Source: Sphingobacterium tabacisoli (GTDB lineage: Bacteria; Bacteroidota; Bacteroidia; Sphingobacteriales; Sphingobacteriaceae). From it: DNA of 64,000 bases. The notes under the pieces were generated by a model. It was not told the origin of the DNA, did not search any database, and saw only the letters and a program-made list of their open reading frames with translations. Location: positions 1,674,001-1,738,000 of the forward strand of contig NZ_JAEQMU010000001.1 in NCBI RefSeq assembly GCF_017908035.1, written 5' to 3'. Below are positions 19,373-29,176 of the stretch, piece after piece. The translations under genes and the position numbers were made by a program. How positions within the stretch are numbered: position 1 is the first letter of the stretch; the number at the start of each line of letters is the position of its first letter.

Positions 19373-19486
19373 CTAAATTAGCTTTTTTTTCATTTTATTC
19401 ACTGCATAATCTACGTCCTTTGTTGTCAAAACCATAAAAGTCCATCCGTGAAAAACACATTTTCCCACTCGTGCATCTGGTTCCAT
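19373..19486 (-). CDS. Candidate 37-aa small ORF overlapping the regulator stop codon
   Basis: An ATG at 19486 shares its A with the TAA stop of the upstream regulator gene (TAATG), the arrangement of translational coupling. The ORF runs 37 codons to TAG (begins MEPDARVGKCVFHGW and ends NKMKKKLI) and stops 8 bases before the next gene. It is mixed hydrophobic with a basic tail. It resembles no family I know. The tight fit between two genes is the only support, and chance is possible. Confidence 0.3.
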   Translation of the reverse strand: MEPDARVGKCVFHGWTFMVLTTKDVDYAVNKMKKKLI

Positions 19487-22365
19487 TATTGATTATTGAA
19501 GCGACTCAGATAATCGAAAAGTCCCTCTTCGGTATCTAGCATTAGCTTCTTACGGAGACGATAACGACTTACTTCAATAGCTTTTCCAGTGACATTCAAC
19601 AGTTGCGAAATTTCCTTATTATTAAAGTTAAGGATCAGATAAGCACATAATCGCAAATCATTTGCTGTCAGACTGGGATGCTCCTTTTTTAATCTGGACA
19701 AAAAATTATTATTGACCTTATCAAAATGCGAGACAAACTGCTCCCAATCCTGATCTGACCGCTCTGCATTCTTAATAAATTTGGACATACGCTCCATTAC
19801 CAAGTAAGGATCCTCATCTCTATTTTTTAAAGCAGGTCGTAACTCTTCATTCAACGTAGACAAGAGTTTACCACGTTGCAGAAGATGCATAGTATTGAGT
19901 GAAAGCTCTTTGTTTTTATACTGTATTTCGTTGACAAGCTTTTCTTTTTCAAGTTCTCCAATAAGCTGCTGATTCGCTTTAAGTTCTAGATTATGCAGAT
20001 ACTGTTGATTTTTTAAGATCTGTTCATGTCTTTTATTTAAAAATCGAACAAGATAATAGAGCGAACCAATTGTCAGAATAACATAGAATGCCTTAGCAAA
20101 TACGGTCAGATACCAAGGAGGGAGAATTTCGAAACTAATAGTCTGTATAGGCGACAACTGATCAACATTATTTTTGGCACGCACCTGAAATTCGTATTTA
20201 CCCGGAGGGAGATTAAAATAACTTCTTTTTTCCTCTGTACTCCAAGAAGACCAATCCTTGTCCACCCCTACCAACAATGAGCTATACGTCACATGATACT
20301 CCTGTAGCCCTGGTACTGCATATACAATTTCAATGGCATTGTCAGCGTAATCTATAGGGTGCAAAATGGTTAAGTGATCTTGCTGTAAGTTAGCTTGAAT
20401 AAATCCACCGTACCACACTTTTTCAACGGCACCCACTGATTTTACAGACGACACCAATACTCGAAACAAACCATTCCTCTTTCTAAATTTATCAAAATCA
20501 AGCTGAAATAACCCCTCATAGCCTCCGAATAAAATCTTATTACTGGAAACAGGATTGATTTTCTCAAAGCCCGCAATCAGACGGCCAGTAAGCTCGGGAA
20601 AATAGTAAACTTTTACATTTTCCAAACTCCTATTTCCATCGAAATATACAACGCCAACTTTCTTTTCATTAACAAACCAAATATTCCCATCAGAATCTTC
20701 TTCAAGATACTGGATAAGCTTATTACCAAAAATACTATGATAGAAATCAGACTTAATAAATCTGTCTCTATCTGCGCTATAGGTATAAAGCCCATCTGCT
20801 GTTGATACCACTAGCTGACCCTGAATATGAAACACATAATTGTTCATATCGGAAGGTAGACCATCAGCTGTGTGGTAGGTCCTAGTGGATTGAAAATTAC
20901 CCTCAGAGTCGAAATTAATTTTAGTGACTCCACGATAAGGGTGGGACAACCATACCATATTATGGGATGCATCATACCACAAAAAGCGAGTAGACATCTG
21001 TACCTGATCGGTTACTGGATATTCTACAGAAGAAGAAGCTAGACTACTGATTCCAAGCCAACTAAGCCCCTGATAAGTCCCAAGCAAATGGAAACCTGGT
21101 TTTTGCTTCACTTCTTCGGAAGATAACATCCAGGTGCCCTTACCTTGAACAATTTGACGTAATTGATCTCCATCAACTTCAGCCAATCCATTTTCATAAA
21201 AAACCAATAGTTTAGAACCAATTTGTTGGAGATTCCACACTTCTCCCATCCTATTATCCATTTTTATGTACTGTTGGTCTTTGTTCAATCTCAATAGACC
21301 ATGTGCTGTAGCCAAGTAAAGAGTACCTCCGTAATAAGATGCATCGTATATTTTTGTGGGTTGTTGCGTATTAGGCGCAATCATCTGTAATGGATCATCA
21401 ACACCAATGTAGGCTACTCCGACGTCAGTACCAACCCAAATATTATTCATTACATCTGCAGTTACACTCCGAATAGCCCCCATTTTCAATCCATTGTCCT
21501 TGTTTAGTTTCTTTAAGAGGATTCCTTGGTCATTAATAAGAATAATCTGTCCATCCATTGTACCTACTGCCCAAACACCCTTTCTAAGACTGCCCACCAT
21601 ATTGATCTTAAGTCCTCGTAATGCGCCAGATGCCAACATTACCGCCGAAACAACATTCCCATCTTCCAGCAATCGATAACAATCTCCGCTATGGGTCAGT
21701 ATAAGGTACTCCTCATTTTTCTGTCGAATCACACCACGAATTCCCTTCGTTTTCCAATCAGGATGTTTACCAAAACTAATCCAACCTTGTCCCGTGTATC
21801 GTAACAATCCCCTAGAAACATCATGTAACAGTAATTCCCCATTTTCGTGGCTTAAAAAATCGATCTTACTTTCGGGTTCATAGCTTTCAAAATGCTCGCG
21901 ACTATATATAAGTATTTTTTTATTGGTCTGAAAAAACAATTTCCCTTGGAAACTATGGATCGACCATACATCTTCAAAATAGCGATCCTTTTCGGAAAGA
22001 TAATTCAGCAGGGACACATAGCTTAAGCTTCCGTCTCGGCCTATTTCATAATAGCCTATTTCATCCTGAGCTCCGATATAAATTCGATTCAAATTCGAAT
22101 CGATATGTATACTTCTAACAATTGTTTTATTAGGTGTCTGAAATAGTTTCCAAGTGGCACCATCGTACACCAATAGTCCCTCATTGTTCGCGACATAAAC
22201 TCGTCCATAGGCATCCAACTCGACTTCCCAATTCTGTAATCCAGCATGGTAATCGTAACTCATAAAGGCCTTGACTTTGGGCGTCAATACCTGAGCCATA
22301 GCAATAGTACTGGTCATAAAGAGCAGTGCAACAACGCTATATATAATTATCCTAAAAAACATCAT
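19486..22365 (-). CDS. One-component sensor regulator: propeller, Y_Y_Y, LuxR-type HTH
   Basis: 959 aa. Order: signal peptide 1-24; about 14 regulator-propeller repeats (25-640; YVANNEGLLVYDGATWK, NIWVGTDVGVAYIG, NIWFVNEKKVGVVYFD); Y_Y_Y domain about 655-745 (NLPPGKYEFQVRAKNN); membrane helix about 750-772; coiled coil about 775-830; LuxR/GerE-like HTH about 890-955 (LTANDLRLCAYLILNFNNKE). It has no histidine kinase or receiver, so ligand binding in the periplasm would be passed straight to the DNA-binding domain. It is divergent from the GH16 locus and probably controls it. Confidence 0.9.
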   Translation of the reverse strand: MMFFRIIIYSVVALLFMTSTIAMAQVLTPKVKAFMSYDYHAGLQNWEVELDAYGRVYVANNEGLLVYDGATWKLFQTPNKTIVRSIHIDSNLNRIYIGAQDEIGYYEIGRDGSLSYVSLLNYLSEKDRYFEDVWSIHSFQGKLFFQTNKKILIYSREHFESYEPESKIDFLSHENGELLLHDVSRGLLRYTGQGWISFGKHPDWKTKGIRGVIRQKNEEYLILTHSGDCYRLLEDGNVVSAVMLASGALRGLKINMVGSLRKGVWAVGTMDGQIILINDQGILLKKLNKDNGLKMGAIRSVTADVMNNIWVGTDVGVAYIGVDDPLQMIAPNTQQPTKIYDASYYGGTLYLATAHGLLRLNKDQQYIKMDNRMGEVWNLQQIGSKLLVFYENGLAEVDGDQLRQIVQGKGTWMLSSEEVKQKPGFHLLGTYQGLSWLGISSLASSSVEYPVTDQVQMSTRFLWYDASHNMVWLSHPYRGVTKINFDSEGNFQSTRTYHTADGLPSDMNNYVFHIQGQLVVSTADGLYTYSADRDRFIKSDFYHSIFGNKLIQYLEEDSDGNIWFVNEKKVGVVYFDGNRSLENVKVYYFPELTGRLIAGFEKINPVSSNKILFGGYEGLFQLDFDKFRKRNGLFRVLVSSVKSVGAVEKVWYGGFIQANLQQDHLTILHPIDYADNAIEIVYAVPGLQEYHVTYSSLLVGVDKDWSSWSTEEKRSYFNLPPGKYEFQVRAKNNVDQLSPIQTISFEILPPWYLTVFAKAFYVILTIGSLYYLVRFLNKRHEQILKNQQYLHNLELKANQQLIGELEKEKLVNEIQYKNKELSLNTMHLLQRGKLLSTLNEELRPALKNRDEDPYLVMERMSKFIKNAERSDQDWEQFVSHFDKVNNNFLSRLKKEHPSLTANDLRLCAYLILNFNNKEISQLLNVTGKAIEVSRYRLRKKLMLDTEEGLFDYLSRFNNQ

Positions 22366-22449
22366 TCAGAAACAACAATTGATAATCAACACTTTACACA
22401 ATACTGTAGTGCTTTTGTAGTGATTCAAATTTAATAAAATACTTATAAA

Positions 22450-22482
22450 ATTGTAGAATATAACCAAGGTAATACATCTTTG
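22450..22482 (+). promoter_or_regulatory. Candidate promoter of locus C susC
   Basis: ATTG (22450-22453) and CATCTTTG (22475-22482) are one mismatch each from the TTTG and TANNTTTG boxes, 21 bases apart. This would leave a leader of about 100 bases before the ATG at 22593. Confidence 0.35.
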
Positions 22483-22592
22483 CAGATGTCGACGTATGCA
22501 GTATATGATCCCGTGTCTTATTTGACCTGATCATGCGTAACCTGCAAAACAGATTACAAAAAAATTATGTCTTTAAATCAAATTACAAATCT

Positions 22593-25565
22593 ATGAGGTC
22601 ACATCACCTATCTTTATTAGTGCTCTTCCTCTGCATCAGCCTTAATTCATGGGCTCAGCAACGCACTTACCAAGGCACTGTCAAGGAAGCTTCGACCGGT
22701 ACCCCTATTGCAGGTGCAACGGTTCAGATTGTAGGCAAGCGTCAAAGTACTTCCTCTGATCGAAATGGTCAATTTAGCATCGAAGCTAATTCTACTGATG
22801 TTCTACGGCTCACATCAGTCGGATGGAAAACAGTGACCGAGACACTAGGCAATCAACAGACTCTGCTTTTTCAATTGGAACCCGATGAGACCTCTCTTGG
22901 AGAAATTGTGGTCGTCGGCTATGGTACTCAGCGAAAGTCTGATGTCACTGGATCAGTATCTACTATACAAGTCGATAAAGCAACCGCAATGGCTACAACC
23001 AACGTCAATGAAATGCTGAGAGGACAGGCCCCAGGCGTTCAGGTCACCCTACAAAGTCCGAGACCCGGAGGCAATAGTAGTGTTCTCATACGTGGTACAA
23101 AATCTATCCAAGGGGGCAATGCACCACTATATGTATTGGATGGCTACCCCATAGATGATATCAACCAAGTAAACCCGGAAGATATCGCATCTCTAGAAGT
23201 ACTTAAAGATGCATCATCGCAAGCCATCTATGGAGCGAGAGCTTCGAATGGAGTAATCTTGATCACCACAAAAAAAGGAATAGCTGGTCAAAGTCGTATC
23301 AGTTATAGTGGTTATTTAACCACACAGAAGCTCTCTAAAAACTTCGATCTATATTCTCCTCAGGAGTTTGCACAACTACGAAGAGAGGCTTGGAGAGCAA
23401 AAAACACCCCCACCTTCGATTATCCTGAAGACCGCGAAATGTTTGACGATTTTGAACTAGAGGCACTCAAGAACAATACGTATGCAGATTGGGAAAAACT
23501 CGTATTACGCAATGCACTGATCCAGAATCATTCCGTTGGTTTTTCTGGAGGAACAGACAAAACTAAGGTGTACACTAATGCTACCTACTTCAAAAATAGA
23601 GGATTAATCATCGGCTCGGCGTATGAACGGCTATCCCTACGTAACAACCTTAGCCATTCTCTAAATGATAAGTTGACATTTGAATCAAATATCACTTTCA
23701 ATATCGACAAACAAGACATAGAGTCTAGCGGGCTAAACGTCATCAGTCTTTCCCCCCTAGCAAAACCGTTTGATGAAAATGGCGAATTGGTAAAATACCC
23801 TTTAGGCCCCAATAGTCTAACCATAAACCCATTGTGGAACCTAAGGGAGTCTACTAATGAAAGGATGACCAATCTTCTCAATCTCAACTTAGCACTGAAT
23901 TACCAAATTGCGCCAGGATTAAAATATAGATTAAATACCTTATTGGCTAGAGATGCTGGAGAAAAAGGGACTTACCTTACGAGGCTACATTCGGCAGGAT
24001 CCAATACCAATGGTTCAGCCACAATCTTAGACAACAAACGTCGAGAATATCTGATTGAGAATATTCTGACCTATGAAAAAACTTTCAATGACATCCATCA
24101 ATTGGACTTAACAGCGGTACAAAGTGTGAATGAAATCAACTATACCACGACCAATATGACAGGCACCAATTTCCCGAATGATATTTTAGGTTATCATGGC
24201 ATTTCGGATGCACTCAATAAAAACACCATTCGTACGGAGACAAAACGAAATATAGCCTCTTTTATGGGCCGTGTACGCTACGGTCTCTTGGACAAATACC
24301 TATTCAGCGCTACAGCACGATATGACGGTTCGTCTGTATTTGCAGAAAATGAAAAATGGGGCGTCTTTCCTGCGGCTTCTTTTGCTTGGAAGGCACACAA
24401 CGAACCCTTCATTCAGAATATTTCAGCAATCGATGAGTTAAAAGCCAGAGTCAGCTATGGATCCGTAGGTAATCAGGCTATAGCGCCTTATCAAACGTTA
24501 GGTACTGTAGGATCGAACCCCTATATATTCGGTAACGAAATTGTAGGAGGCAATATAACAGGATCAAATCTTCCAAATCCATTTCTCACCTGGGAAACCT
24601 CTACGACATTCAATGCGGGTATTGATTTTGCACTATTGGGCAATAGAATAACCGGAACCTTTGAATACTACAACACCCAAACCAAAGACTTGCTCGTTGA
24701 CATTTCATTGGCTGGAGGAACGGGATTCTCTTCGACAATTACAAATGGAGGAAAAAGCGAAAACAAGGGAATTGAATTAGCTTTGACAGGTCACCTGATC
24801 CGTAAAGAAGGCTTAAATTGGTCTATCACCACTATGTTTTCTCGCAATAGAAACAAAATACTCGAAACAGGAATATATGATATCAATGGGGAAGCAAAGG
24901 ATGATATTGCCCGCTATCGATTTGTAGGACAACCTATCAATGTTATCTATGAAAAGAAATTTGATGGTATCTTCCAGTCAGAAGAGGAAATCAAAGCGTC
25001 AGCACAAGCGACACAAAATGTAATTATGCCTGGATCTATCCGCGTAATCGACAAAAATGGAGATGGAAAGATCGATGATCAGGATAACTTCGTATTTGCT
25101 CAAGATCCCAAATGGATCGGTTCATTTTCAACGACTCTACAATACAAAAGCTTCGATCTCTATGCCGATCTATATGTTGTCCATGGAGCGACAAAACTAA
25201 ATCCTTACCTCGCTCAATATGAAACAGGAGGATCGTTACAAGGTATTCTCAATGGAATAAAAATTCCATATTGGACTCCTGAAAATCCATCTTCGGAATA
25301 TCCGCGTCCATACCGTGATACCCAAAGTCACCTCTACTCGTTGGCTGTACAGGATGCCTCCTATATCAGGCTACGTACAGTGACACTAGGTTATACTCTA
25401 CCCAATATGTGGAGCTCAAAACTCAAAGTAAACAATCTGAGATTTTACGTAATGGCGAATAACCTATTCACAATAACAGACTATAAATCATACAGTCCAG
25501 AAGTAAACCCAGACTCTTATCCAGATGCAAAAGCGTTTACAGCAGGACTTAAATTTGACTTTTAG
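22593..25565 (+). CDS. SusC/RagA TonB-linked outer-membrane receptor without STN (locus C)
   Basis: 990 aa from the ATG at 22593, chosen because the signal peptide (MRSHHLSLLVLFLCISLNSWAQ, written here only to mark the start) begins there. An upstream in-frame ATG at 22533 would add 20 polar residues. After the signal comes a carboxypeptidase-D regulatory-like domain (about 25-105), the TonB-box-like GEIVVVGYGTQRK, a plug to about 230 and a barrel ending AGLKFDF. There is no STN domain and no FecI/FecR partner. It should import beta-glucan oligosaccharides if the GH16 assignment downstream holds. Confidence 0.94.
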   Translation: MRSHHLSLLVLFLCISLNSWAQQRTYQGTVKEASTGTPIAGATVQIVGKRQSTSSDRNGQFSIEANSTDVLRLTSVGWKTVTETLGNQQTLLFQLEPDETSLGEIVVVGYGTQRKSDVTGSVSTIQVDKATAMATTNVNEMLRGQAPGVQVTLQSPRPGGNSSVLIRGTKSIQGGNAPLYVLDGYPIDDINQVNPEDIASLEVLKDASSQAIYGARASNGVILITTKKGIAGQSRISYSGYLTTQKLSKNFDLYSPQEFAQLRREAWRAKNTPTFDYPEDREMFDDFELEALKNNTYADWEKLVLRNALIQNHSVGFSGGTDKTKVYTNATYFKNRGLIIGSAYERLSLRNNLSHSLNDKLTFESNITFNIDKQDIESSGLNVISLSPLAKPFDENGELVKYPLGPNSLTINPLWNLRESTNERMTNLLNLNLALNYQIAPGLKYRLNTLLARDAGEKGTYLTRLHSAGSNTNGSATILDNKRREYLIENILTYEKTFNDIHQLDLTAVQSVNEINYTTTNMTGTNFPNDILGYHGISDALNKNTIRTETKRNIASFMGRVRYGLLDKYLFSATARYDGSSVFAENEKWGVFPAASFAWKAHNEPFIQNISAIDELKARVSYGSVGNQAIAPYQTLGTVGSNPYIFGNEIVGGNITGSNLPNPFLTWETSTTFNAGIDFALLGNRITGTFEYYNTQTKDLLVDISLAGGTGFSSTITNGGKSENKGIELALTGHLIRKEGLNWSITTMFSRNRNKILETGIYDINGEAKDDIARYRFVGQPINVIYEKKFDGIFQSEEEIKASAQATQNVIMPGSIRVIDKNGDGKIDDQDNFVFAQDPKWIGSFSTTLQYKSFDLYADLYVVHGATKLNPYLAQYETGGSLQGILNGIKIPYWTPENPSSEYPRPYRDTQSHLYSLAVQDASYIRLRTVTLGYTLPNMWSSKLKVNNLRFYVMANNLFTITDYKSYSPEVNPDSYPDAKAFTAGLKFDF

Positions 25566-25626
25566 TCGCTAGCGATATCAAGTTAAATAGATACAATCAT
25601 ATAGGCATGAATAAAAAACCAATAAG

Positions 25627-27213
25627 ATGAAAAGATTTAAATCATTATATATCGTCGGTGTGGCAGCAATAGTGCTCGCTAGCTCTTCGTGTAAGAAATA
25701 CCTGACGGAAGATCCATCGACTTCCTTTTCTGCGAACTTTGTATACAATACCCCCGAAGGACTGGATATGGGCGTTGTAGCATTGTACAACCTCAATCGT
25801 TCATTCTACGAGAACGGTGAGTGGAATTTTGCAGTTCCCTTCTTATTACAAGCCAAAACAGATCTGGTACTGGGGCGCACAGGGGAAGCATCACTTTATA
25901 GTACACTCGCTTGGGGAGCCACATTAGGTGACTTCGGAACTACCCGTTACAGCCATTTCTGGAAGACGTACTACAAAATAATAGATCGAAGCAACGCCAT
26001 TATAAAATATGGAGCAGCTGTACAGATGGATGAGAGCAAGAAGAATGAACTACTGGCACAAGCAAGATTTTTCAGAGCTCACTCCTACTTTATCCTATAT
26101 AAATTATTTAATAATATTTATATAACTACAGAACCTACAACTCCTCAAAATGCAGCAAACATCATTACGGATAAGAGTAGTAAGGAAGATATTTTCAAAC
26201 TGATTGAAGAAGATCTGGATTACGCACGTACGCATTTGAAATGGGAGATTTCTCAACCTGGTAGAGTAACCAAAGGAACCGCTACCCATGTACTAGCTCA
26301 AGTTGCACTTTGGAAACAGGATAACCAGAAGGCTCTGGACTTGGCTAAAGAGGTGATCGGATCAGTACAGCATGCATTATTGCCAAGCACTGCAGAGGTG
26401 TTCAAGGGCACATTAAACCATAAAGAATCTCTATTTGTCATCCAGTATAAAGCGCAGACCTTTGGTGGGGGTGTGCCCCATCGGTTTAACTTTCTTTTGC
26501 TACCTCAATACGGAGCAACTCCGGGTGCACAATATGACAACACCATGGGTGGACGCGGGGCAGGATTTCTGTTATTGAATGATTATTTTAGAGATTTATT
26601 GAATCAAGATCCTATGGACGACCGTGCAAAAGGCAGTTACTACATCTCAACATTTTATTTTAACAATCCAAGTACATTGCCCCCTGGAAAAAAAATAGGA
26701 GATGTAATCGACACCTATGATGAAATGAGCTCTAATGTAGCTGACCGGAATCTGTTCTACACACGTTTAAACCCTGGATGTATCAAATTTGCGAACGAGA
26801 CAGGTTTGCCCAACGAAGTAGATCAATCTAAAAACATCATGGTCTATAGAGTAGCCGAGACCTACTTAATAGCAGCAGAAGCCGCCTGGAAACTGGGACT
26901 TGATTCGGAAGGACTCAAGTATATCAATGCCATTCGAACGCGAGCCAAGGCCGCTCCAATAACAGAACTGACATTGACATCGATTTTGGATGAAGACGCT
27001 AGAGAGTTGGGGTTTGAAGGACAGCGCTGGTACACCTTGAAACGCTTGGGCGTAATGACACAACAAATGACCAAGTATGCTGGTAACTCAAGAAATGGAT
27101 TATACCAAGCAAATGCCAGGACATTGTTTAAAAACCACATGGTCAACTTGCCTATTCCACAGGCAGAGATAAATTTACTAGGCCCCAAATACCCACAAAA
27201 TGATGGTTATTAA
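25627..27213 (+). CDS. SusD/RagB-like nutrient-binding lipoprotein (locus C)
   Basis: 528 aa, lipobox Cys22 (ASSSCKKYL). SusD helical core near LLAQARFFRAHSYFILYKLFN (about 145-165) and the C-terminal AETYLIAAEAAWKLG and ARELGFEGQRWYTLKRLG segments; it ends with PQNDGY. It binds the oligosaccharide with the SusC encoded 61 bp upstream. Its last codons overlap the start of the GH16 gene, so the two are probably translationally coupled. Confidence 0.94.
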   Translation: MKRFKSLYIVGVAAIVLASSSCKKYLTEDPSTSFSANFVYNTPEGLDMGVVALYNLNRSFYENGEWNFAVPFLLQAKTDLVLGRTGEASLYSTLAWGATLGDFGTTRYSHFWKTYYKIIDRSNAIIKYGAAVQMDESKKNELLAQARFFRAHSYFILYKLFNNIYITTEPTTPQNAANIITDKSSKEDIFKLIEEDLDYARTHLKWEISQPGRVTKGTATHVLAQVALWKQDNQKALDLAKEVIGSVQHALLPSTAEVFKGTLNHKESLFVIQYKAQTFGGGVPHRFNFLLLPQYGATPGAQYDNTMGGRGAGFLLLNDYFRDLLNQDPMDDRAKGSYYISTFYFNNPSTLPPGKKIGDVIDTYDEMSSNVADRNLFYTRLNPGCIKFANETGLPNEVDQSKNIMVYRVAETYLIAAEAAWKLGLDSEGLKYINAIRTRAKAAPITELTLTSILDEDARELGFEGQRWYTLKRLGVMTQQMTKYAGNSRNGLYQANARTLFKNHMVNLPIPQAEINLLGPKYPQNDGY

Positions 27214-28018
27214 AAACACGAAATATATCCTAACTGGAATTATAGCTTTACTAGCTATAACCTCTTATGCGCAAGAAGAACAATTTGAAAGCACGCCTAC
27301 CTGGTCTGAAGAATTTAACTATGAAGGTAGACCTGATAGCTTAAAATGGGAATTTGACTACGGAACCGGTCAACATGGATGGGGAAATAATGAGCTACAA
27401 TATTATGTGAATACTGCTCAAAATATCATGGTCAGTAACGGTACCTTAAAAATTCATGCAATCCACGAGGCAACAAACGGTATGGCGTATTCTTCGTCCA
27501 AAATCAAAACACTCGGAAAAAATGGATTCAAATATGGACGTATCGAGGTATCAGCGAAGGTTCCACCTCAAGTGGGAACTTGGCCTGCGGTATGGATGAT
27601 GCCGGTACACAACGTCTATGGAGGATGGCCTAGATCTGGAGAAATAGATATTGTAGAACATGTTGGCTATGATCCCAAACAATTGCATATTACTGTTCAT
27701 ACATTAGATTATAACGGTATGATCAACAATCAGAAAGGGAGTAACACGTATGTTGAAAAAGCGATATCCGAGTTCAATACTTATCGTATTGACTGGACAG
27801 AAGAGGGAATCACGGGATACATAAATGACAAAAAGGTGTATGAATATCCCAATACGGGAAAAGGTCACACCTCCTGGCCTTTTGACCAAGAGTTTTATCT
27901 AATTGTAAATCTCGCTGTTGGAGGTGATTGGGGAGGTAGAAAGGGAGTTCAAAATGAAACCTTCCCTGCGACATTTGAAGTCGATTATATTCGTTACTAC
28001 CCATTAAAATCTAAGTAA
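27200..28018 (+). CDS. Family GH16 glycoside hydrolase, probable beta-1,3-glucanase (laminarinase)
   Basis: 272 aa. Signal peptide 1-24 (ending TSYAQ), then a single GH16 jelly-roll. The catalytic motif GEIDIVEH places the nucleophile at Glu148, Asp150 and the acid/base at Glu153. The surrounding WPAVWMMP and later TSWPFDQEFYLIVNLAVGG are typical of the laminarinase/lichenase branch. No lipobox is visible, so it may be periplasmic or secreted. The start (ATG at 27200 or 27203) overlaps the susD stop. Together with SusC/SusD it forms a minimal locus for beta-1,3- or mixed-linkage glucan. The exact linkage cannot be settled by eye. Confidence 0.9.
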   Translation: MMVIKNTKYILTGIIALLAITSYAQEEQFESTPTWSEEFNYEGRPDSLKWEFDYGTGQHGWGNNELQYYVNTAQNIMVSNGTLKIHAIHEATNGMAYSSSKIKTLGKNGFKYGRIEVSAKVPPQVGTWPAVWMMPVHNVYGGWPRSGEIDIVEHVGYDPKQLHITVHTLDYNGMINNQKGSNTYVEKAISEFNTYRIDWTEEGITGYINDKKVYEYPNTGKGHTSWPFDQEFYLIVNLAVGGDWGGRKGVQNETFPATFEVDYIRYYPLKSK

Positions 28019-28040
28019 AACAAGTCTACCAATATGCCAA

Positions 28041-28100
28041 AAGACGTCATTGTGACTACTAACTTTAAGTAAAGTAAGTGAACTAGTACAATGACGTCTT
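28041..28100. repeat. 60-bp inverted repeat downstream of the GH16 gene
   Basis: The arms AAGACGTCATTGT (28041-28053) and its exact reverse complement (28088-28100) enclose a second palindrome, ACTTTA-ag-TAAAGT (28062-28075). There is no T run right after it, so it is a poor intrinsic terminator by itself. It may protect the 3' end of the locus C message, bind a regulator, or be a remnant of a small mobile element. Confidence 0.5.
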
Positions 28101-28229
28101 CCTATAAGCATAGCTTTTTAAAAAATCTATCGCCAAAAACAAGAAACATAAATATTACAGGATCGGGGCAGGCAACAGCGTCCAAAATTGATTATCTTGT
28201 AGATGTTAGTTTAAATGATACTTATTGGC

Positions 28230-28793
28230 ATGGCGAAATATTTTTTTGTTTTATTAATGATCGGTAGTATACCTACATTTGGTCAATCTCTAAAAATCAC
28301 CCCTAATGGTTTTGTAGATCTTCACGACAGTTCCAAGAAATATATAATCCTGGATTTTCCAAATATTTCAAAAGAAGAGCTTTTTAAGGAAACCATCAAG
28401 TACATTAATGCCAATTATGATCGTCCAGAAGAGATTACAAATCTATTGCCTGAAGAGCAGATTGTAGTAACCTATTTTGATCTGATAAAAGTCAATGCAG
28501 GTTTTTTAGGAGGTGGTAGTGTCGATTTACAATACTATTACAAGTATGACATACAATTCAAGGAAAGTAAAATTCGCTTCGAACCAAAATTTGATTATCT
28601 GAAAGATTGGGATTCTAATACCGTTATTACTTTGACTGGAGACAAATACTTCGGTTCGGGAGCCACAGGCTTATTCAATCGTAAAGGAAAACCAACCAAT
28701 GATAAAATGATTCAGGCAGTTGAAGACAAAACTAATGAATTTATACAGTCACTGAAAGAAAAGATAAATTCGCTAAACGATAGTAATTGGTAA
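28230..28793 (+). CDS. DUF4468 exported protein
   Basis: 187 aa from the ATG at 28230. An in-frame ATG at 28215 adds five residues ahead of the signal peptide, which ends PTFGQS. The mature part matches DUF4468 (TBP-like fold): a conserved FPNISKEELFKETIKYINANY at about 45-65 and a C-terminal amphipathic helix (DKTNEFIQSLKEKIN). The function of this Bacteroidota family is unknown and nothing in the context identifies it. Confidence 0.75.
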   Translation: MAKYFFVLLMIGSIPTFGQSLKITPNGFVDLHDSSKKYIILDFPNISKEELFKETIKYINANYDRPEEITNLLPEEQIVVTYFDLIKVNAGFLGGGSVDLQYYYKYDIQFKESKIRFEPKFDYLKDWDSNTVITLTGDKYFGSGATGLFNRKGKPTNDKMIQAVEDKTNEFIQSLKEKINSLNDSNW

Positions 28794-28820
28794 TAATCTA
28801 GAAAATGTTTCCATAAGCTA

Positions 28821-29174
28821 ATGAAGGTAAAACGTATTGTAGTCAATATGGCTACTACAGAAATCGATAGAGCAAAAGTCTTCTACCAGGATATCCTAAA
28901 TCTACAAACACTAATGGATATGAACTGGATCCATACTTACGGTAATGATGAGCAGATGCAAGTACAGATTAGCTTCATGAGTGAAGGAGGAGCTGGTACT
29001 CCAGTTCCTGATATTTCAATCGAAGTAGATGACATTGATTATGTTTATCAGAAAATGATTAAAAGTGGATTTATAGTCTTATATGGACCTATCAATGAAT
29101 CTTGGGGGGTACGAAGATTTTTCGTAAAAGATCCTTTCGATAAAATAATCAATATTTTATCACATATCGAATAA
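28821..29174 (+). CDS. VOC-superfamily (glyoxalase/dioxygenase-like) protein
   Basis: 117 aa, a single VOC domain of two beta-alpha-beta-beta-beta modules (VNMATTEIDRAKVFYQDILN at about 8-27; the second module ends with RRFFVKDPFDKIINIL). VOC proteins bind a metal or small molecule and include glyoxalases, bleomycin-resistance proteins and dioxygenases. The typical metal ligands are not clear here, so the role is open. It is 2 bp upstream of a GNAT gene and likely co-transcribed with it. Confidence 0.8.
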   Translation: MKVKRIVVNMATTEIDRAKVFYQDILNLQTLMDMNWIHTYGNDEQMQVQISFMSEGGAGTPVPDISIEVDDIDYVYQKMIKSGFIVLYGPINESWGVRRFFVKDPFDKIINILSHIE

Positions 29175-29176
29175 AC

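Noticed and set aside
28091..28268. A 58-codon ORF starting inside the inverted repeat and running into the DUF4468 gene
   Set aside because: It begins within the palindrome, overlaps the DUF4468 signal peptide in another frame, and has no recognisable domain.
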